The position numbers were made by a program, and so were the translations under genes. The notes under the pieces are model-generated. The model did no database searches, was not told where the DNA came from, and was given only the letters and a program-made list of their open reading frames with translations. Shown in pieces: positions 20,666 to 35,155 of a stretch of DNA of 64,000 bases; the first letter of the stretch is position 1, and every line of letters begins with the position of its first letter. Source of the DNA: Zoroaster sp. YZ-2022 (taxonomy: Eukaryota; Echinodermata; Asteroidea; Forcipulatida; Zoroasteridae); contig CM055816.1 in assembly GCA_029582265.1 (NCBI GenBank), forward strand, positions 2,691,698-2,755,697, written 5' to 3'.

Positions 20666-20997
20666 CAGTGGCGGACCGTCAGGGGGGGCTGGGGGGGCAG
20701 CCGTCCCCCGGCCCGGAGGGGGGGGGCCCGGACCCCCTCCCCAAAGATTTTTTTTTTTTTTTTTTTTTAACATTCTGGTGGAGGGGGGTGGGGGTGGTTG
20801 GGGGACCGGGCCCGAGCTGGAACTTACACAAATCAACCGGGCCCTTTCTTTATTTTGAGCTCCCCTGAAAACATGATGTGTAATCATGACGGGTCTCTCG
20901 GAAATCACGTGTGGTTAGGGAATGATGCCTGGGGGGGGGGGGGGGGGGCGACCGTGCGCTCTGCCCCCCGGCCCGGCGGTAACTTGTTCCGCTACTG
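20666..20997. mobile_element. hAT-type MITE (332 bp) with 8-bp target duplication
   Basis: The ends are CAGTGGCGGA and TCCGCTACTG, an inverted pair of the hAT type. It is flanked by TCAAGGGG on both sides (20,658-20,665 and 20,998-21,005), the 8-bp duplication expected for hAT. Inside it is GC-rich with long G, C and T runs. It has no coding capacity and lies in the 5' region of the RTE-like LINE. Confidence 0.85.
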
Positions 20998-21087
20998 TCA
21001 AGGGGCATTACCTTGCGCCGCGTAGCGCCGTCATCACTGGTGCAGCCTCATATAATCATGATGTTAGAGTTCATTGAAGAAGTAGAT

Positions 21088-21220
21088 AGAGCTACCGCAT
21101 ACGGGGTAACCGATGCGCCACATTGTATATGGCAATGGCGACAAGTAGGAGAAGACCATACCATGCTACCGCATCCGGGGTAACCGATGACAATTCTACC
21201 GCGTCTGGGGTAACCGACGA
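21088..21220 (+). repeat. Three imperfect 24-bp repeats in the LINE 5' region
   Basis: CTACCGCATACGGGGTAACC, CTACCGCATCCGGGGTAACC and CTACCGCGTCTGGGGTAACC, each followed by GATG or GACG, occur at about 21,091, 21,168 and 21,195. Tandem motifs upstream of the endonuclease may belong to an internal promoter or a low-complexity leader. Confidence 0.6.
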
Positions 21221-24200
21221 CCAACAAATCGTACACAATAACAACAGAGCCCCCAGGACAGCCTCTCTCCCTAGGAGCCTGGAATGTGCGTACAACCAAT
21301 GATAGCGACTCTTCAATAAGACCAGAACGTGCAACAGCTATCATCTGTAGAGAGCTGGAGAAAGCCTGCATTGACATTATGTGCACTCAGTGAAGTACGA
21401 CGTCCTGCTTCTGGTAATATTGTTGAGAGAAGCCACACAATCCTCTGGAATTGCGGTGAAGATAAAACAGCTGGTGTTGGTTTTGCCATCTCCAACAAAC
21501 TAGCTGCTCAAGGTATCAATCCGATACCCATAAATGACAGGCTAATGTCAGTGCGAATTCAGCTAAAGAATAGTAGTTTTCTAACCCTCATCAGTGTTTA
21601 TGCACCAACAATGCAGAGAACACAAGAAGAGCCTAAGGAAAAATTTTATGAGAAATTTGGCGAATGTGTTACCAAAGCCAAAGACGACAGCATCATTGTG
21701 TTAGGTGATCTCAACGTACGTGTAGGAAAGGACTGGAAAACATGGCCATCAGTCATGGGTAAACACGGCGTTAGTAATATAAATTCTAATGGGCTTATTC
21801 TTTTGGAATTCTGTACCAGATTCCAGCTTTCTGTCACAATGTACCAACTAAAAGATCGCTTAAAGAACACTTGGCAATACTTGAGGTCCAAGCATTGGCA
21901 CCAGCTTGATCATGTTTTAGCCAACCACGATGCTAAACAACACATCTCAGTGACCAAAGTCAACTTAACAGCTGACTGTTTCACAGATCACAAGCTTGTG
22001 ATGTGCAAATGCCACTTCTCAATAAAACCAAAGAAGAAAGGCTAGAAACCACCAAAGAAACCTGATACTAGCATGTCTGACGAAAGGAAAGCACTGCTGG
22101 AACAGTTTTTAACAGAGAAATTGCCAGATTGCCAAGATAATTGGGAAGAATTCTAAAGAGTGCTTCAAAATGCAGCCAAAAGTGTTTTGATAAGAAGAAG
22201 AATCAGAATGACTGGTTTGATGAGCAGGATGAGGAAATTCAGAAGCTGCATAAAGACAAGAAACTGAATAGGAATGCTGTAAGGGAGCGTATCAGAAAGT
22301 TAAAGAATGACTGGTTCCAGAAAAAGGCAGAAGAAGCAGAAAAGTATTCTCAGGAAAAGAATCACAGAGAATTCTATGCAACAGTCAATGCCGTCTACGG
22401 TGCCAGAACCAAAAATTCTCACCCAGTAAAATCTAAGAGTGGAGATGATCTTACTTCACCAGATGACATTAAGGACAGATGGGTTGAACACTTCAGCGAT
22501 CTTTTGAACCAACCAACTGATGTTGACTTTGACATCCTCAATGATGTTGCATGAACAACATCCTACAATTGAATCACTGGATGATCCAATCACAGAAGAA
22601 GAGCTAGACACAGCTCTTAAGAACACCAAACACAGAAAAAGTCCTGGTTCAGATGGAATTCTTCCTGTGGTGCTGGTTCATGGTGGAACATACTTGAGAA
22701 CTTCTGTTCAATCTCTTCTGGGCCACAGAAATGATCCCATAAGACCTTATAGATGCAAACATCACCATTCTCTTCAAGAAAGGTGATAGAAGTCAGTGCG
22801 GAAACTACAGGGGGATATCACTTCTTAGTGTTGTTGCTAAAGTTTTTGCAGACATCATCTTGCAGCGACTGCATATAATTGCAGAGAAGATTTACCCAGA
22901 ATCTCAGTCTGGATACCGTAATGGTAGGAGTACAGTGGATGGTATTTTCACTCTTCATCAACTTATGGAGAAAAGCAGAGAACAGCGTAGAAACCTGTAT
23001 AATAGCCTTTGTTAATTTCACAAAGGCGTTTGACACGGTGAACAGAGAGCTGATGTTTTGCATCCTGAAGAAGCTTGGCTGCCCATACAGTTAAGTTTAT
23101 CAGAATTATTAAGAAGCTATACTCCAACATGCATGCTAGACTCATAGTTGATGGAGAGCTCACCAAAGCATTTGAGGACAACAGTGGTGTAAAGCAGGGA
23201 TGTAAGTTAGCCCCAACACTTTACAGAATATATGCAGCTGTTCTACTTTGGCTTGCCTACAATTCCATCAAGTTCAGTATCAAGATCCGTTTTCATCATG
23301 ATGGAGACATCTTCGACCTGCGGAGACACAAGGCAAAGACCAAGGTGCTCACAATGTACATCCGTGAAGCAGATGACATAGCCATCTTCAGTGATAGTGT
23401 TATTGGTTTGCAGCTTCTTCTCTCTGCTTACAACACATTTGCTAAGAAGATGGGTCTACGAATCAATACTTCCAAAACTGAAACCATAAGCATTGGAACA
23501 CATGCAGACTTCTACATTGATGAGACGAAGCTTGTAAGTGTTGACCGCTTCAAGTACCTTGGCAGTTATGTCAACAAAGACTGCTCAATGAAAGAAGAAA
23601 TAAATGGCATCCAAGCTACATCTTGTGCTTTTGGTCGACTCAGAAGAGAGTTTTTGATTCAAGAGACCTCACCATTGAAACCAAAGTTAAGGTCTACAAC
23701 CAGTGCCTAATGCCACTTCTAATGTATGGTAGCGAAACATGGACGTTGTACCAACACCAAATACGCAAACTACGCACCATTCAGCAAAGACACCTAAGAT
23801 CCATCATGCACATCCAATGGAATCACTATCTGAGCAATGAAGAAGTTCTTCAGAGAGCAGGTGACACAGATATAGAGCTAAGGCTTGTTAGGAGCAGGCT
23901 ACGATGGTTTGGACATGTAACACGCATGTTTAATGACAGACCAGCTAAAGTTCTTATCTATGGAGAATTGTCTCAAGGTACAAGACCTGAAGGCCGCCCA
24001 CAACTGAGGTTCAAGGACACAGTCAAAAGCGCCTTGAAATGTGGCTGTGTTATGAATGAATGGAAAGATATTGTTGAAGATCGTCCAAAATGGAGACAAC
24101 TCATCTATGAAACTTGTCAATGTGTGGACGACAAAATATTCAAGGAGTATGAAAAACGGCATGTCAGACGGCATCAACGAGAAAATAAAGACACTAAATG

Positions 24201-24240
24201 ATTTGTTTACGAACTTATAACGATATTTTGATTGGACTCT

Positions 24241-24242
24241 TG

Positions 24243-24290
<48 letters not shown>

Positions 24291-24445
24291 CACGCACATT
24301 GATTTGTGGGGTATTCCTTTGTTCGTTCTATTATCCCTTTTCCTTATAATTCTCCTGTGGGGTACAAGATTTTCTATAGTTACCTTGTGGGGTCCAATTG
24401 TTCTATTGTGTTTTGGACCCCACAACGAATGGTGTGTACGTTCAC

Positions 24446-24479
<34 letters not shown>

Positions 24480-24559
24480 TTATTATCAGTTGTCTGATGA
24501 TCGCATAACGCGTGAAACTCGGAGTTACAACTACCAGCGTTCCACTAGTTTCACTACAA

Positions 24560-24629
<70 letters not shown>

Positions 24630-24650
24630 TATCGGAAGATAGTGAAGAGG
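24241..24650. repeat. Microsatellite block: (CA)n, (CA)n and (TA)n
   Basis: (CA)n at about 24,249-24,287 and 24,447-24,476 and (TA)n at about 24,559-24,627. Between the two CA tracts GTGGGGT recurs, and TGTGGGGTCCAA pairs with TTGGACCCCACA as a 12-bp hairpin (about 24,389-24,425). No gene is present. The first CA tract abuts the 3' end of the RTE-like LINE. Confidence 0.85.
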
Positions 24651-25400
24651 AGTGCGTCCCTACCTCATCATCTTCATCGGAAAAGCCGAACTACCGGTGC
24701 ACGAGGCAACCCATGTAATTCAGTGGAAACAGGGGAACTAATGAAGATTTGAGTAACTGTACACCTGTCCAAATTTTGCCTGCAAACCCAAGCAATCGTC
24801 AGCCTGCTTGGACTCCAACTAATGTTCCCGAAATGATGGCAATCCTTAGATTTTTTTTTCACCTAGCCAACGACAGAGCTCAAGTAGACAGCCCTTCTAA
24901 CAAACTGGCAAAACTTCGCCCTTTACACGATATTGTACTGCCAACCTTTCTCAAAATATACAGCCCTGGACGAAACCTCTCATCGGACGAGAGTATGGTG
25001 AAGTTCAAAGGATGACTGAGCTTTAAGCAGTACTTACCGCGAAAGGCCAACAAGTGGGGACTGAAATGTTTCTCTTTAAATGAGTCCGAATCCGGGTATA
25101 CGTGCGCTTGGAAGATGTTCACAGGGTCTCGGCCAAGCACAGCAACAGGTCAACTCTCCACTACACATGCTGCAACCATGGCAACACACCATCCATCTGT
25201 CCTTATGCATCAGGCCAGGTTGTCTTGGATCTAGTGAAAGGACTGGAACACAAGGGGCATGTCATCTTCATGGATAATTGGTACAATAGCCCAGCTCTGG
25301 TCTCCAAGTTATCACAGCTAGGATTTGGATTTTGTGGAACTGTGCGCTACACCACACAATTCCTGATTTCGCTCATCCTAAAACGTTCCCAATGAAAAAA
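24630..25400 (+). pseudogene. piggyBac-like transposase fragment
   Basis: An acidic N-terminal piece (SEDSEEECVPTSSSSS, 24,632-24,680) is followed by the DDE domain in broken frames. Seen are VPEMMAILRFFFHLAND, NLSSDESMVKFKG (first catalytic Asp; 24,970-25,012), then after a stop QYLPRKANKWGLK and YTCAWKMFTG, and after another shift KGHVIFMDNWYNSPAL (second Asp; about 25,251-25,295). These are the conserved blocks of piggyBac (PGBD) transposases, cut-and-paste enzymes that use TTAA sites. The C-terminal third and the terminal repeats are missing, so it is a dead internal fragment. At least three frame breaks are visible, shared with the mirror copy. Confidence 0.75.
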
Positions 25401-25898
25401 AAAACCAGAAGACACAAATTGTGCAGCATTACTCTCATCCGCACAGAACAATGAAATAGTGGGGTATTCGTAAACATTCTCGTATCTGTTTTCTGAATGC
25501 TACTGTGGTATACAACAGCATACATACAAACCACCACCTTTCCAGACACCCCGTGTAGTCAAGCCCTGGTGGTCCCCGTCGTCGAGACTGACCAGCCGTC
25601 CGTCTCTCGGTGTAGCAGTGCCCGTACCGTATACCGAGTGACAAGCCGCATGAACGAATGATGGTCCTACTGGCTGTATCCGATCCCTTTGTAGTTGGTA
25701 TTACTCGTACACACCATTCGGAACTCGTATTATGTAACGTACAAGACAAGTATTAAGTATAATCATTTAACAACACTACCACTCTTTTTATACATGTTAT
25801 TAGTGCCTTCTATTGTTGTCAAATACAGAGAATTTAATAAATCACCCCAACTGATATTGTCACAACAAAGTTTGTGATTGTTATAACTTACTTACATG
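25401..25898. other. Gene-free spacer with a duplicated 48-bp segment
   Basis: Nothing recognisable as a gene. The last part (25,841-25,888) is a 48-bp sequence beginning ATCACCCCAACTGATATTG that reappears inside the adjacent SINE at 26,094-26,141. Confidence 0.6.
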
Positions 25899-26284
25899 TG
25901 TGGAGTGTCGTGGCCGAGCGGTCTAGCTTACCGGACTCAAGTTCTGGTGTTAGCAGCAGAATGTGGGTTCGAATCCCGGCCGTGACACTTGTGTCCTTGA
26001 GCAAGACACTTAACCATAATTGCCTGTCTCCACCCAGGGGTTAAATGGGTACCTGTGAGGGCAGAGTTGGTTGATTAGCCCTATATGCGCTGTATCACCC
26101 CAACTGATATTGTCACAACAAAGTTTGTGATTGTTATAACTGTAATGGCAGCAATTGAGCTGTATACTCCCCAGGGAGCTGAGATGGTTTCAGGAATGAT
26201 TTATGAGCCTTATGAGCAGGGGTAATGATATAATGCACCTTGAGCACCACTTAGTTGGTGGATACGTGCGCTATATAAGTCCAC

Positions 26285-26287
<3 letters not shown>
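25899..26287 (+). mobile_element. tRNA-derived SINE, family copy 1 (interrupted)
   Basis: The head starts TGTGGAGTGTCGTGGCCGAG and keeps RNA polymerase III boxes: A box GTGGCCGAGCGG and B box GGTTCGAATCC. A long variable arm points to a class II tRNA (Ser or Leu-like) origin. The body has GTCCTTGAGCAAGACACTT, as in many invertebrate and fish SINEs, and the tail ends GCGCTATATAAGTCCAC then (TTA)n. A 48-bp copy of the upstream flank (26,094-26,141) interrupts the body between GCGCTGT and AATGGCAGC. It stands tail to tail with the R4/Dong-like LINE, sharing the (TTA)n tract. Confidence 0.8.

Positions 26288-26340
<53 letters not shown>
26288..26340. repeat. (TTA)n tract shared by SINE tail and LINE tail
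   Basis: About 53 bp of uninterrupted TTA units. On the plus strand it is the SINE tail; on the minus strand it is the (TAA)n tail of the R4/Dong-like element. The mirror tract (52,005-52,040) is shorter. Confidence 0.9.
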
Positions 26341-30771
<4,431 letters not shown>

Positions 30772-31068
30772 CATCCTCATTATCCTCCTCTTCACCCCAG
30801 TGGGACATAAGACAACAATGATTGACCTCCACCTGACCCTATCCCCATGCTTCGCCCCCATGCCACACCCATCTCTTTGAGCTCATTTGTTACTGTCCTA
30901 CGACAGGTGTTCTTTGGTCTCCCAGGTTTCCTCCTCCATCCTATTGGTGAGCACCGCATGGCCAGTTTGGGGATACGATCTTGTGACATCCTCAGTACGT
31001 GGCTTAACCATCGGATTCGGCAGTGCCTGATCTCAAGGACAATGCTCTGGCTTTCAGTCAAACACACC
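30772..31068 (-). mobile_element. LINE 3' end: RT C-terminal fragment
   Basis: The minus-strand frame ends GRPKNT and EMGVAWG after EIRHCRIRWLSHVLRM and RIPKLAMRCSP. This is the C-terminal tail common to several LINE reverse transcriptases, ending in a (TAA)n tail. It is split by the Harbinger-like element at 31,069 and resumes at 31,772 (VRSVLLYGS). Clade not determined; RTE-like or Jockey-like. Confidence 0.6.
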
Positions 31069-31771
31069 AGGGACCTTATTCACGAAGCATCCGCTATTAC
31101 CGGGTCCGTAACATCCTTTGCGGATGGCCTAACGGATACATTAGAATTGCGCTACGCCGTATTCACGAAAGGTTCCGTTAGGTATCGGTAAACTTGCGGA
31201 GCTCCGCTAATAATGGGGGTGTCGTTCAACGAGCTTTGAAGGGCAGTTGCGACCCAGGTAACAATTCGAGAAGTTGACGGCTGACTAATTCCACTTAAAT
31301 CTCCACTTGTTAATTGGAAAGAACCTTCGGCGAAAAATCGGAGGGCTGTTATGATCTGCAGCGTGACGGGTATTGCATGTGACCTCTTTGTTGGATGTTC
31401 AACTTGATCACGGATCAAATCTATCACCTCCAACAGTACATGCCTTGGCATTCGATACCTCTTTATCAGTTCCACATCGTCATAAATGTCCAGTGGCTGT
31501 AACCTATCCCGAAATACTCTCTGGCGGCGAAGAGCACGCCTGTTTTCCTCCTCCAGCAGAACCACAAACACTGCCGCCATTTCATTTTAGCGCTATGCGG
31601 AGACCCGTAAGCATTTACGGGAACGCTGGAGTTCCCGCAAAACAATTGTTCTTTTACGGACGTGTTCTGCGGATGCGCTATTATGCGGTTACTTCGTGAA
31701 TATGGCGCAAACCATAACGGTGGCTTAACGGATCCGTTAAAGCGTGCGGATGCTTCGTGAATAAGGTCCCT
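31069..31771. mobile_element. Harbinger-like non-autonomous transposon, 703 bp
   Basis: Perfect 26-bp terminal inverted repeats begin AGGGACCTTATTCACGAAGC on the left and end in the complement on the right. No clear 3-bp target duplication is seen (ACC left, GCA right). It encodes only the N-terminal part of a Harbinger-like transposase on the minus strand. It is inserted in a LINE RT fragment. Confidence 0.7.
31152..31580 (-). CDS. HARBI1-like transposase N-terminal domain (142 codons)
   Basis: A minus-strand frame starts at Met 31,580 (MAAVFVVLLEEENRR). Family-typical blocks follow: RVFRDRLQPLDIYDD, LIKRYRMPRHVLLEVIDLI, SHAIPVTLQIITALRFFAEG, FQLTSGDLSGISQPSTSRIV. They match the region preceding the DDE nuclease in PIF/Harbinger transposases and HARBI1 proteins. 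The catalytic triad is absent because the element ends soon after. The frame is open here, but the mirror copy (46,730-47,120) has a two-base loss after REYF, so only this copy is intact. The fragment could bind DNA or partner proteins, but that is speculation. Confidence 0.65.
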   Translation of the reverse strand: MAAVFVVLLEEENRRALRRQRVFRDRLQPLDIYDDVELIKRYRMPRHVLLEVIDLIRDQVEHPTKRSHAIPVTLQIITALRFFAEGSFQLTSGDLSGISQPSTSRIVTWVATALQSSLNDTPIISGAPQVYRYLTEPFVNTA

Positions 31772-32309
31772 GCATTCTAGAGCCATACAAGAGGACAGAT
31801 CTTACATTGCTGTGGTAGAGTCTAATCTAATCTTTAGGCTGTATTCCTTTAAGACCTATTACAATCGAATGCAATCCAGATGCTAGTAGGATCTTAACAC
31901 ATTGATTTTTGATTATTTTTTTCTTTCAGTCTTTCCAGGAAAGTTGATTGTAGGATTTATTCTCCCACAACATGATGTCAAACCAAATTAGTTAATGAAT
32001 ACATAGTTGTGATAGCCCATTGATCTGATTTTCAGAATATTGAACAGTCACGATACATAAAATACATTTTATGTTTGATTTTTATCTTCTTCTTTTTTTT
32101 CTTCAGAAAGATCACATAAGTTCATCCGGCCGGTTGTCTGCCACTTGTTTAGTTGCACCTACAAGATGCTTCATGTCAAACAATCATACAGTGTACATGT
32201 AATTAGAATTTAGCACTATTGATTGAACATTGTCTTAAATGACTGTATTATGAGTGACCATTCATTAGTATTCTCTGTATTTATGGGACCACAAACATTG
32301 TAAAATATA
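31772..32309. other. LINE fragment end and gene-free AT-rich spacer
   Basis: 31,772-31,835 continues the LINE RT fragment on the minus strand (RSVLLYGS block). The remaining 470 bp up to the Tc1 transposon is AT-rich and holds nothing I can identify. Confidence 0.5.
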
Positions 32310-33741
32310 CTCAAACGCAAAAGAAACTTACCACTTGTTTGAAATGTAATAAAATTGTAACAGTTCAAAATAAAACAAACCAACAATTGCTAATTGAAAC
32401 ATTGGCATTTTATTGATGACATGTCAATTTTTTGACCACGATAAACCATCTCATCAGTACATAACAGCAGAGGGTGCAAAGTCAGTCCCCTTTCAATAGC
32501 GTGTGTGGCCACCATTGTTTTGGATACAGGCAGTGCATCGTCGGCGCATACTGCCTACCAGTCTTTGGATGGATTGCTGCTGGATTCTGTCCCACTCAGT
32601 CCTCAATGTCCTGCAGCTCTGCCCGTGTCCTGGCCCTGCCAACTACGCGTCTCCCAAGCTCATCCCACAGGTGCTCTATGGGATTCAGGTCAGGGGATAG
32701 CGCAGGCCACTGCATGGTGTTGATGTTCTCGCCTTGGAGAAATGCAGTGGTAAAGCGAGCAGCATGGGGACGAGCGTTGTCATGCTGAAAGGTTCTCAGT
32801 TCTGGGTGGTCTAGCAGGAATGGCAGCAGATGAGGTCGCAGGATGTTATCCACATACCGCTGGGCGTTAAGATTCCCATCCACAACCACCAGTGGCGTCC
32901 TGTACCGGCCTGATATGGCGGCCCACACCATCACACTTGGGCCACCCCACCTGTTGGCTTGACGCACGCAACAATCGGCATATCACTCGCCAGTTCTTCT
33001 CCAGACACGCTCACGCCCATCAGGACTGTCCACACAGAACCTTGACTCATCATTGAAAGCGACCTCGTTCCACTGCGCCATCTCTGTCGGTTGCGGCGAT
33101 GGGCAGCCGTCATCATGGGGCCTCTGTATGGTCTTCTGGCAGTCAGACCATAGTCATGCAGTCGTCTTCGTACAGTATCATTGGAGATCCGTGGGTTTGC
33201 ACGCCCCGGAGTTTCTGCCGCAGTGCGGGATGCTGGACGGAATCGATCCCGCAGGTGACTTAGGACCATCTGCCTGTCCTGCCTTGCAGTGGTGACTCTT
33301 GGCCTCCCTGATCGAGGTCTGTCATCTGCAGAGTTGTGGAGGGTGTCTCTGTCCACCAGGGCCGATATCGTCTGGTGTGAACAGCCAAGGCGACGTGCCA
33401 CCACGGTAGCTCAGTCCGCCTTGCAGCATGCCCAGGGCACGCTGCCGTTGATCCCTTGACAATCGTGGCATGTTCATTGAAATGCCCATTTTGCACTGGC
33501 CTTTTTAAAGCCAATATCAAGACATCAAGTGCAGCTCATTAAAATCATCCCATACCCCTTGGCTAATCACTGACAGTCAAAACAGCTGTTTAACAGCTGT
33601 GCCATGAAGTGACCATGCGTGACCGTTTTGTCTGACAGTGAGGACACTATTGTCCACAAATAAGTTCACACATTTACTACACGCAGTGTTATTGTTGATA
33701 TTTAAAGGTTTAAAAGGTGGTAAGTTTCTTTTGCGTTTCAG
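32310..33741 (-). mobile_element. Tc1-family transposon, 1,432 bp
   Basis: The ends CTCAAACGCAAAAGAAACTT and its inverse, TTTCTTTTGCGTTTCAG, are followed by TA on both sides (32,308-32,309 and 33,742-33,743), the Tc1/mariner target duplication. The transposase is on the minus strand, spanning 32,480-33,490. The size fits a full-length element. Confidence 0.85.
32480..33490 (-). pseudogene. Tc1 transposase (DD34E), two deletions
   Basis: The minus-strand coding sequence starts MPRLSRDQRQRAL and has two helix-turn-helix regions (YREV...GCSHQTISALV and SNDTVRRRLHDYGL). The catalytic blocks are FSDESRF-type sequence (first Asp), FQHDNARPHAA (second Asp) and SPDLNPIEHLWDEL (Glu). There are 34 residues between the second Asp and the Glu, as in Tc1 DD34E enzymes. 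It would cut and paste the element at TA sites. In this arm a 2-bp deletion in the first helix region (about 33,405) and a 29-bp deletion just before the first catalytic block (about 33,080) break the frame. The mirror copy lacks both deletions but has its own lesions. Confidence 0.8.
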
Positions 33742-33743
33742 TA

Positions 33744-34181
33744 TACATATATGTTCAAATAACAAAATGGTCATGTCTCAAACTGAAGGAAAATTCAGTA
33801 TAATTAAAAATAAACAATGGTTTTATAATCTCTGTAGCATCCCAAGAAAAAGGTTTCCCTTGGATGTGCATATATATGCTTTCTTTCTGGATTTTCCGTT
33901 GAACATGCAAGGGCAAATTTGTATCTGAAGATATACTTTGTTTATGAAACTTATGAGAATGAACATGGAAGACACAAACTGAGTGACTGACCTTAAAAAT
34001 TGTATGAAATATATTGTACATGGATGTACATGTATGTACATGTTGATGAAGAAATATTTCCAACCCAATTCTGATATATGTTCCAGTTTAATTTTAGATG
34101 CCATGATGAACAGGTGTACTTAATTTCAAGTGCATGTATCAACTGAACAATAGCTTTCCAATAAGATTACAGTTTTTTTTA
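33744..34181. other. Gene-free AT-rich spacer
   Basis: About 440 bp with no recognisable gene; TGTACATG-type short repeats occur near 34,016-34,042. It is matched by 44,094-44,532 in the mirror arm. Confidence 0.5.
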
Positions 34182-34320
34182 TGTGGAGTGCCATGGCCGA
34201 GCGGTTTAGTGCATCGGATTTGTGTTCTGATGGCTGAGTCGTCAGAATGTGGGTTCGAAACCCGACCGCGACCGTGGTGCTTGTGTCCTCGAGCAAGACA
34301 CTTTACCATAATTGCTTCTT
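34182..34320 (+). mobile_element. tRNA-derived SINE, family copy 2 (3'-truncated)
   Basis: Same head as the SINE at 25,899: TGTGGAGTGCCATGGCCGAG, B box GGTTCGAAACCCG, then GTCCTCGAGCAAGACACTT. The 3' body and tail are missing after about 34,320. Confidence 0.7.
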
Positions 34321-34912
34321 AATTTCTTTAGTGATCACGTTTAATCATCTGGAGCAGCAGTATTGGTACAATACCAATTGTCACAAATATCAGTCATCAT
34401 TGGGCCAGGTCCTATCCAATGTACATGTATGCATACTGTTAAAGTGTTATTACAGATGATTGCAAAATAGTTGTTCATCCCCAACAATTTCACTTGTATC
34501 GCATAGCCAAAATAAATAATAATTTTAACAAAATTTGCTTTCAAAAATTAGCAATACATACATACAAATATTTCTGCCTAAAAATGTTGCTATGCAAACT
34601 TGTTGAATGAAATCAATCTGTGCTCTTGGAAATTTAATTTATTTTCTATAATGAAAAATGTGTAGACGATGTGACGCAGACTTCCGCAGGGCAAAACAAA
34701 CCATGCAAGTTTTTCTCTGTGTACTGAACATGCACGATGTTAACGAAGAGCTGTGACTTCGCAAGAAAAATGAATGAAACCATTTTGTTTTTGGTATTGT
34801 TGTAGTATCCCTTATGGATTATTCATGAATAGCCACATCAATAAGTATTATAACGTGGGCCATTCTAGGCTAAATAGCACCCAAGATATTGACAATTTGG
34901 GAAACTAAAACT
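34321..34912. other. Gene-free AT-rich spacer
   Basis: About 590 bp between SINE copy 2 and the tRNA-like sequence. No domain, exon-like segment or repeat was recognised. Confidence 0.5.
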
Positions 34913-34985
34913 AAAGAGCTTGAGGTCAGTTGGTAGAGCACATGTACAGTAATCTTGAGGTTGAAGGTTCAGATCCCACTTTAAT
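34913..34985 (+). tRNA. tRNA-like sequence, probably a pseudogene
   Basis: AGTTGGTAGAGC resembles a D-arm/A box and GGTTCAGATCC a T-arm/B box at tRNA-like spacing, and a T run follows (polymerase III terminator). The anticodon and acceptor stems do not pair well, so a functional tRNA is unlikely. It could be a tRNA pseudogene or SINE remnant. Confidence 0.3.
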
Positions 34986-35076
34986 ATTTTTTCTTTGTTA
35001 ACACCAAAAATAAAAAAAAGTGTAAACATAATTGAAATGGTGCCATTTTATTTTGTTAATATTTTGAATTTTTCAG

Positions 35077-35155
35077 CTGAAACTGCAACCTGTTCTGCAT
35101 CCCTATCTGAAGATGAGAAATGTGTGTTGGTTGAAGAAAATCAGGAATTGATGAG
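35077..35155 (+). CDS. Candidate 79-bp internal exon
   Basis: Bounded by a good acceptor (GAATTTTTCAG) and donor (GAG|GTATAC). One frame, two leading and two trailing bases around 25 codons, has no stop and gives an acidic, helix-like segment (SLSEDEKCVLVEENQELM). GC and codon content rise relative to the AT-rich surroundings. The exact sequence is kept in the mirror arm, while nearby spacer has some changes. No neighbouring exon was recognised, so the gene is unknown. It may be a chance open segment. Confidence 0.3.

Larger units (their letters stand above)
20200..24240 (+). mobile_element. RTE-like LINE, near full length, inactivated
   Basis: Plus-strand non-LTR element with a 5' region (20,200-21,270), an AP-type endonuclease (21,270-22,045) and an RT (22,520-24,201). 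The 5' region has GGCAGTTCTGG-type repeats and an inserted hAT MITE. Endonuclease blocks are LGAWNVRT, SVYAPT, VLGDLNVRVG and HQLDHVLANHDAK. RT blocks are NYRGISLLSVVAKV, SGYRNGRSTVDGIF and SGVKQGCKLAPTLY. In the active-site loop the sequence is READDIAIFSD: the aromatic residue of the [FY]xDD motif is replaced by Glu, apparently through a short in-frame deletion. Frameshifts at about 21,385, 22,555, 22,785, 23,095 and 23,700 break the frame. The 3' end runs into (CA)n. Assignment to RTE is tentative; another APE-type clade is possible. Confidence 0.7.

Noticed and set aside
20595..20908. Gly/Pro-rich frames with poly-Phe
   Set aside because: They are translations of G, C and T runs inside the hAT MITE.
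25899..25990. Functional tRNA-Ser or tRNA-Leu gene (also 34,182-34,270)
   Set aside because: Two related copies share a non-tRNA body after the head, and one ends in a (TTA)n tail; they are SINE heads.
31061..31771. A clear TWA target duplication for the Harbinger-like element
   Set aside because: Flanks are ACC on the left and GCA on the right; no 3-bp repeat is present in either arm.
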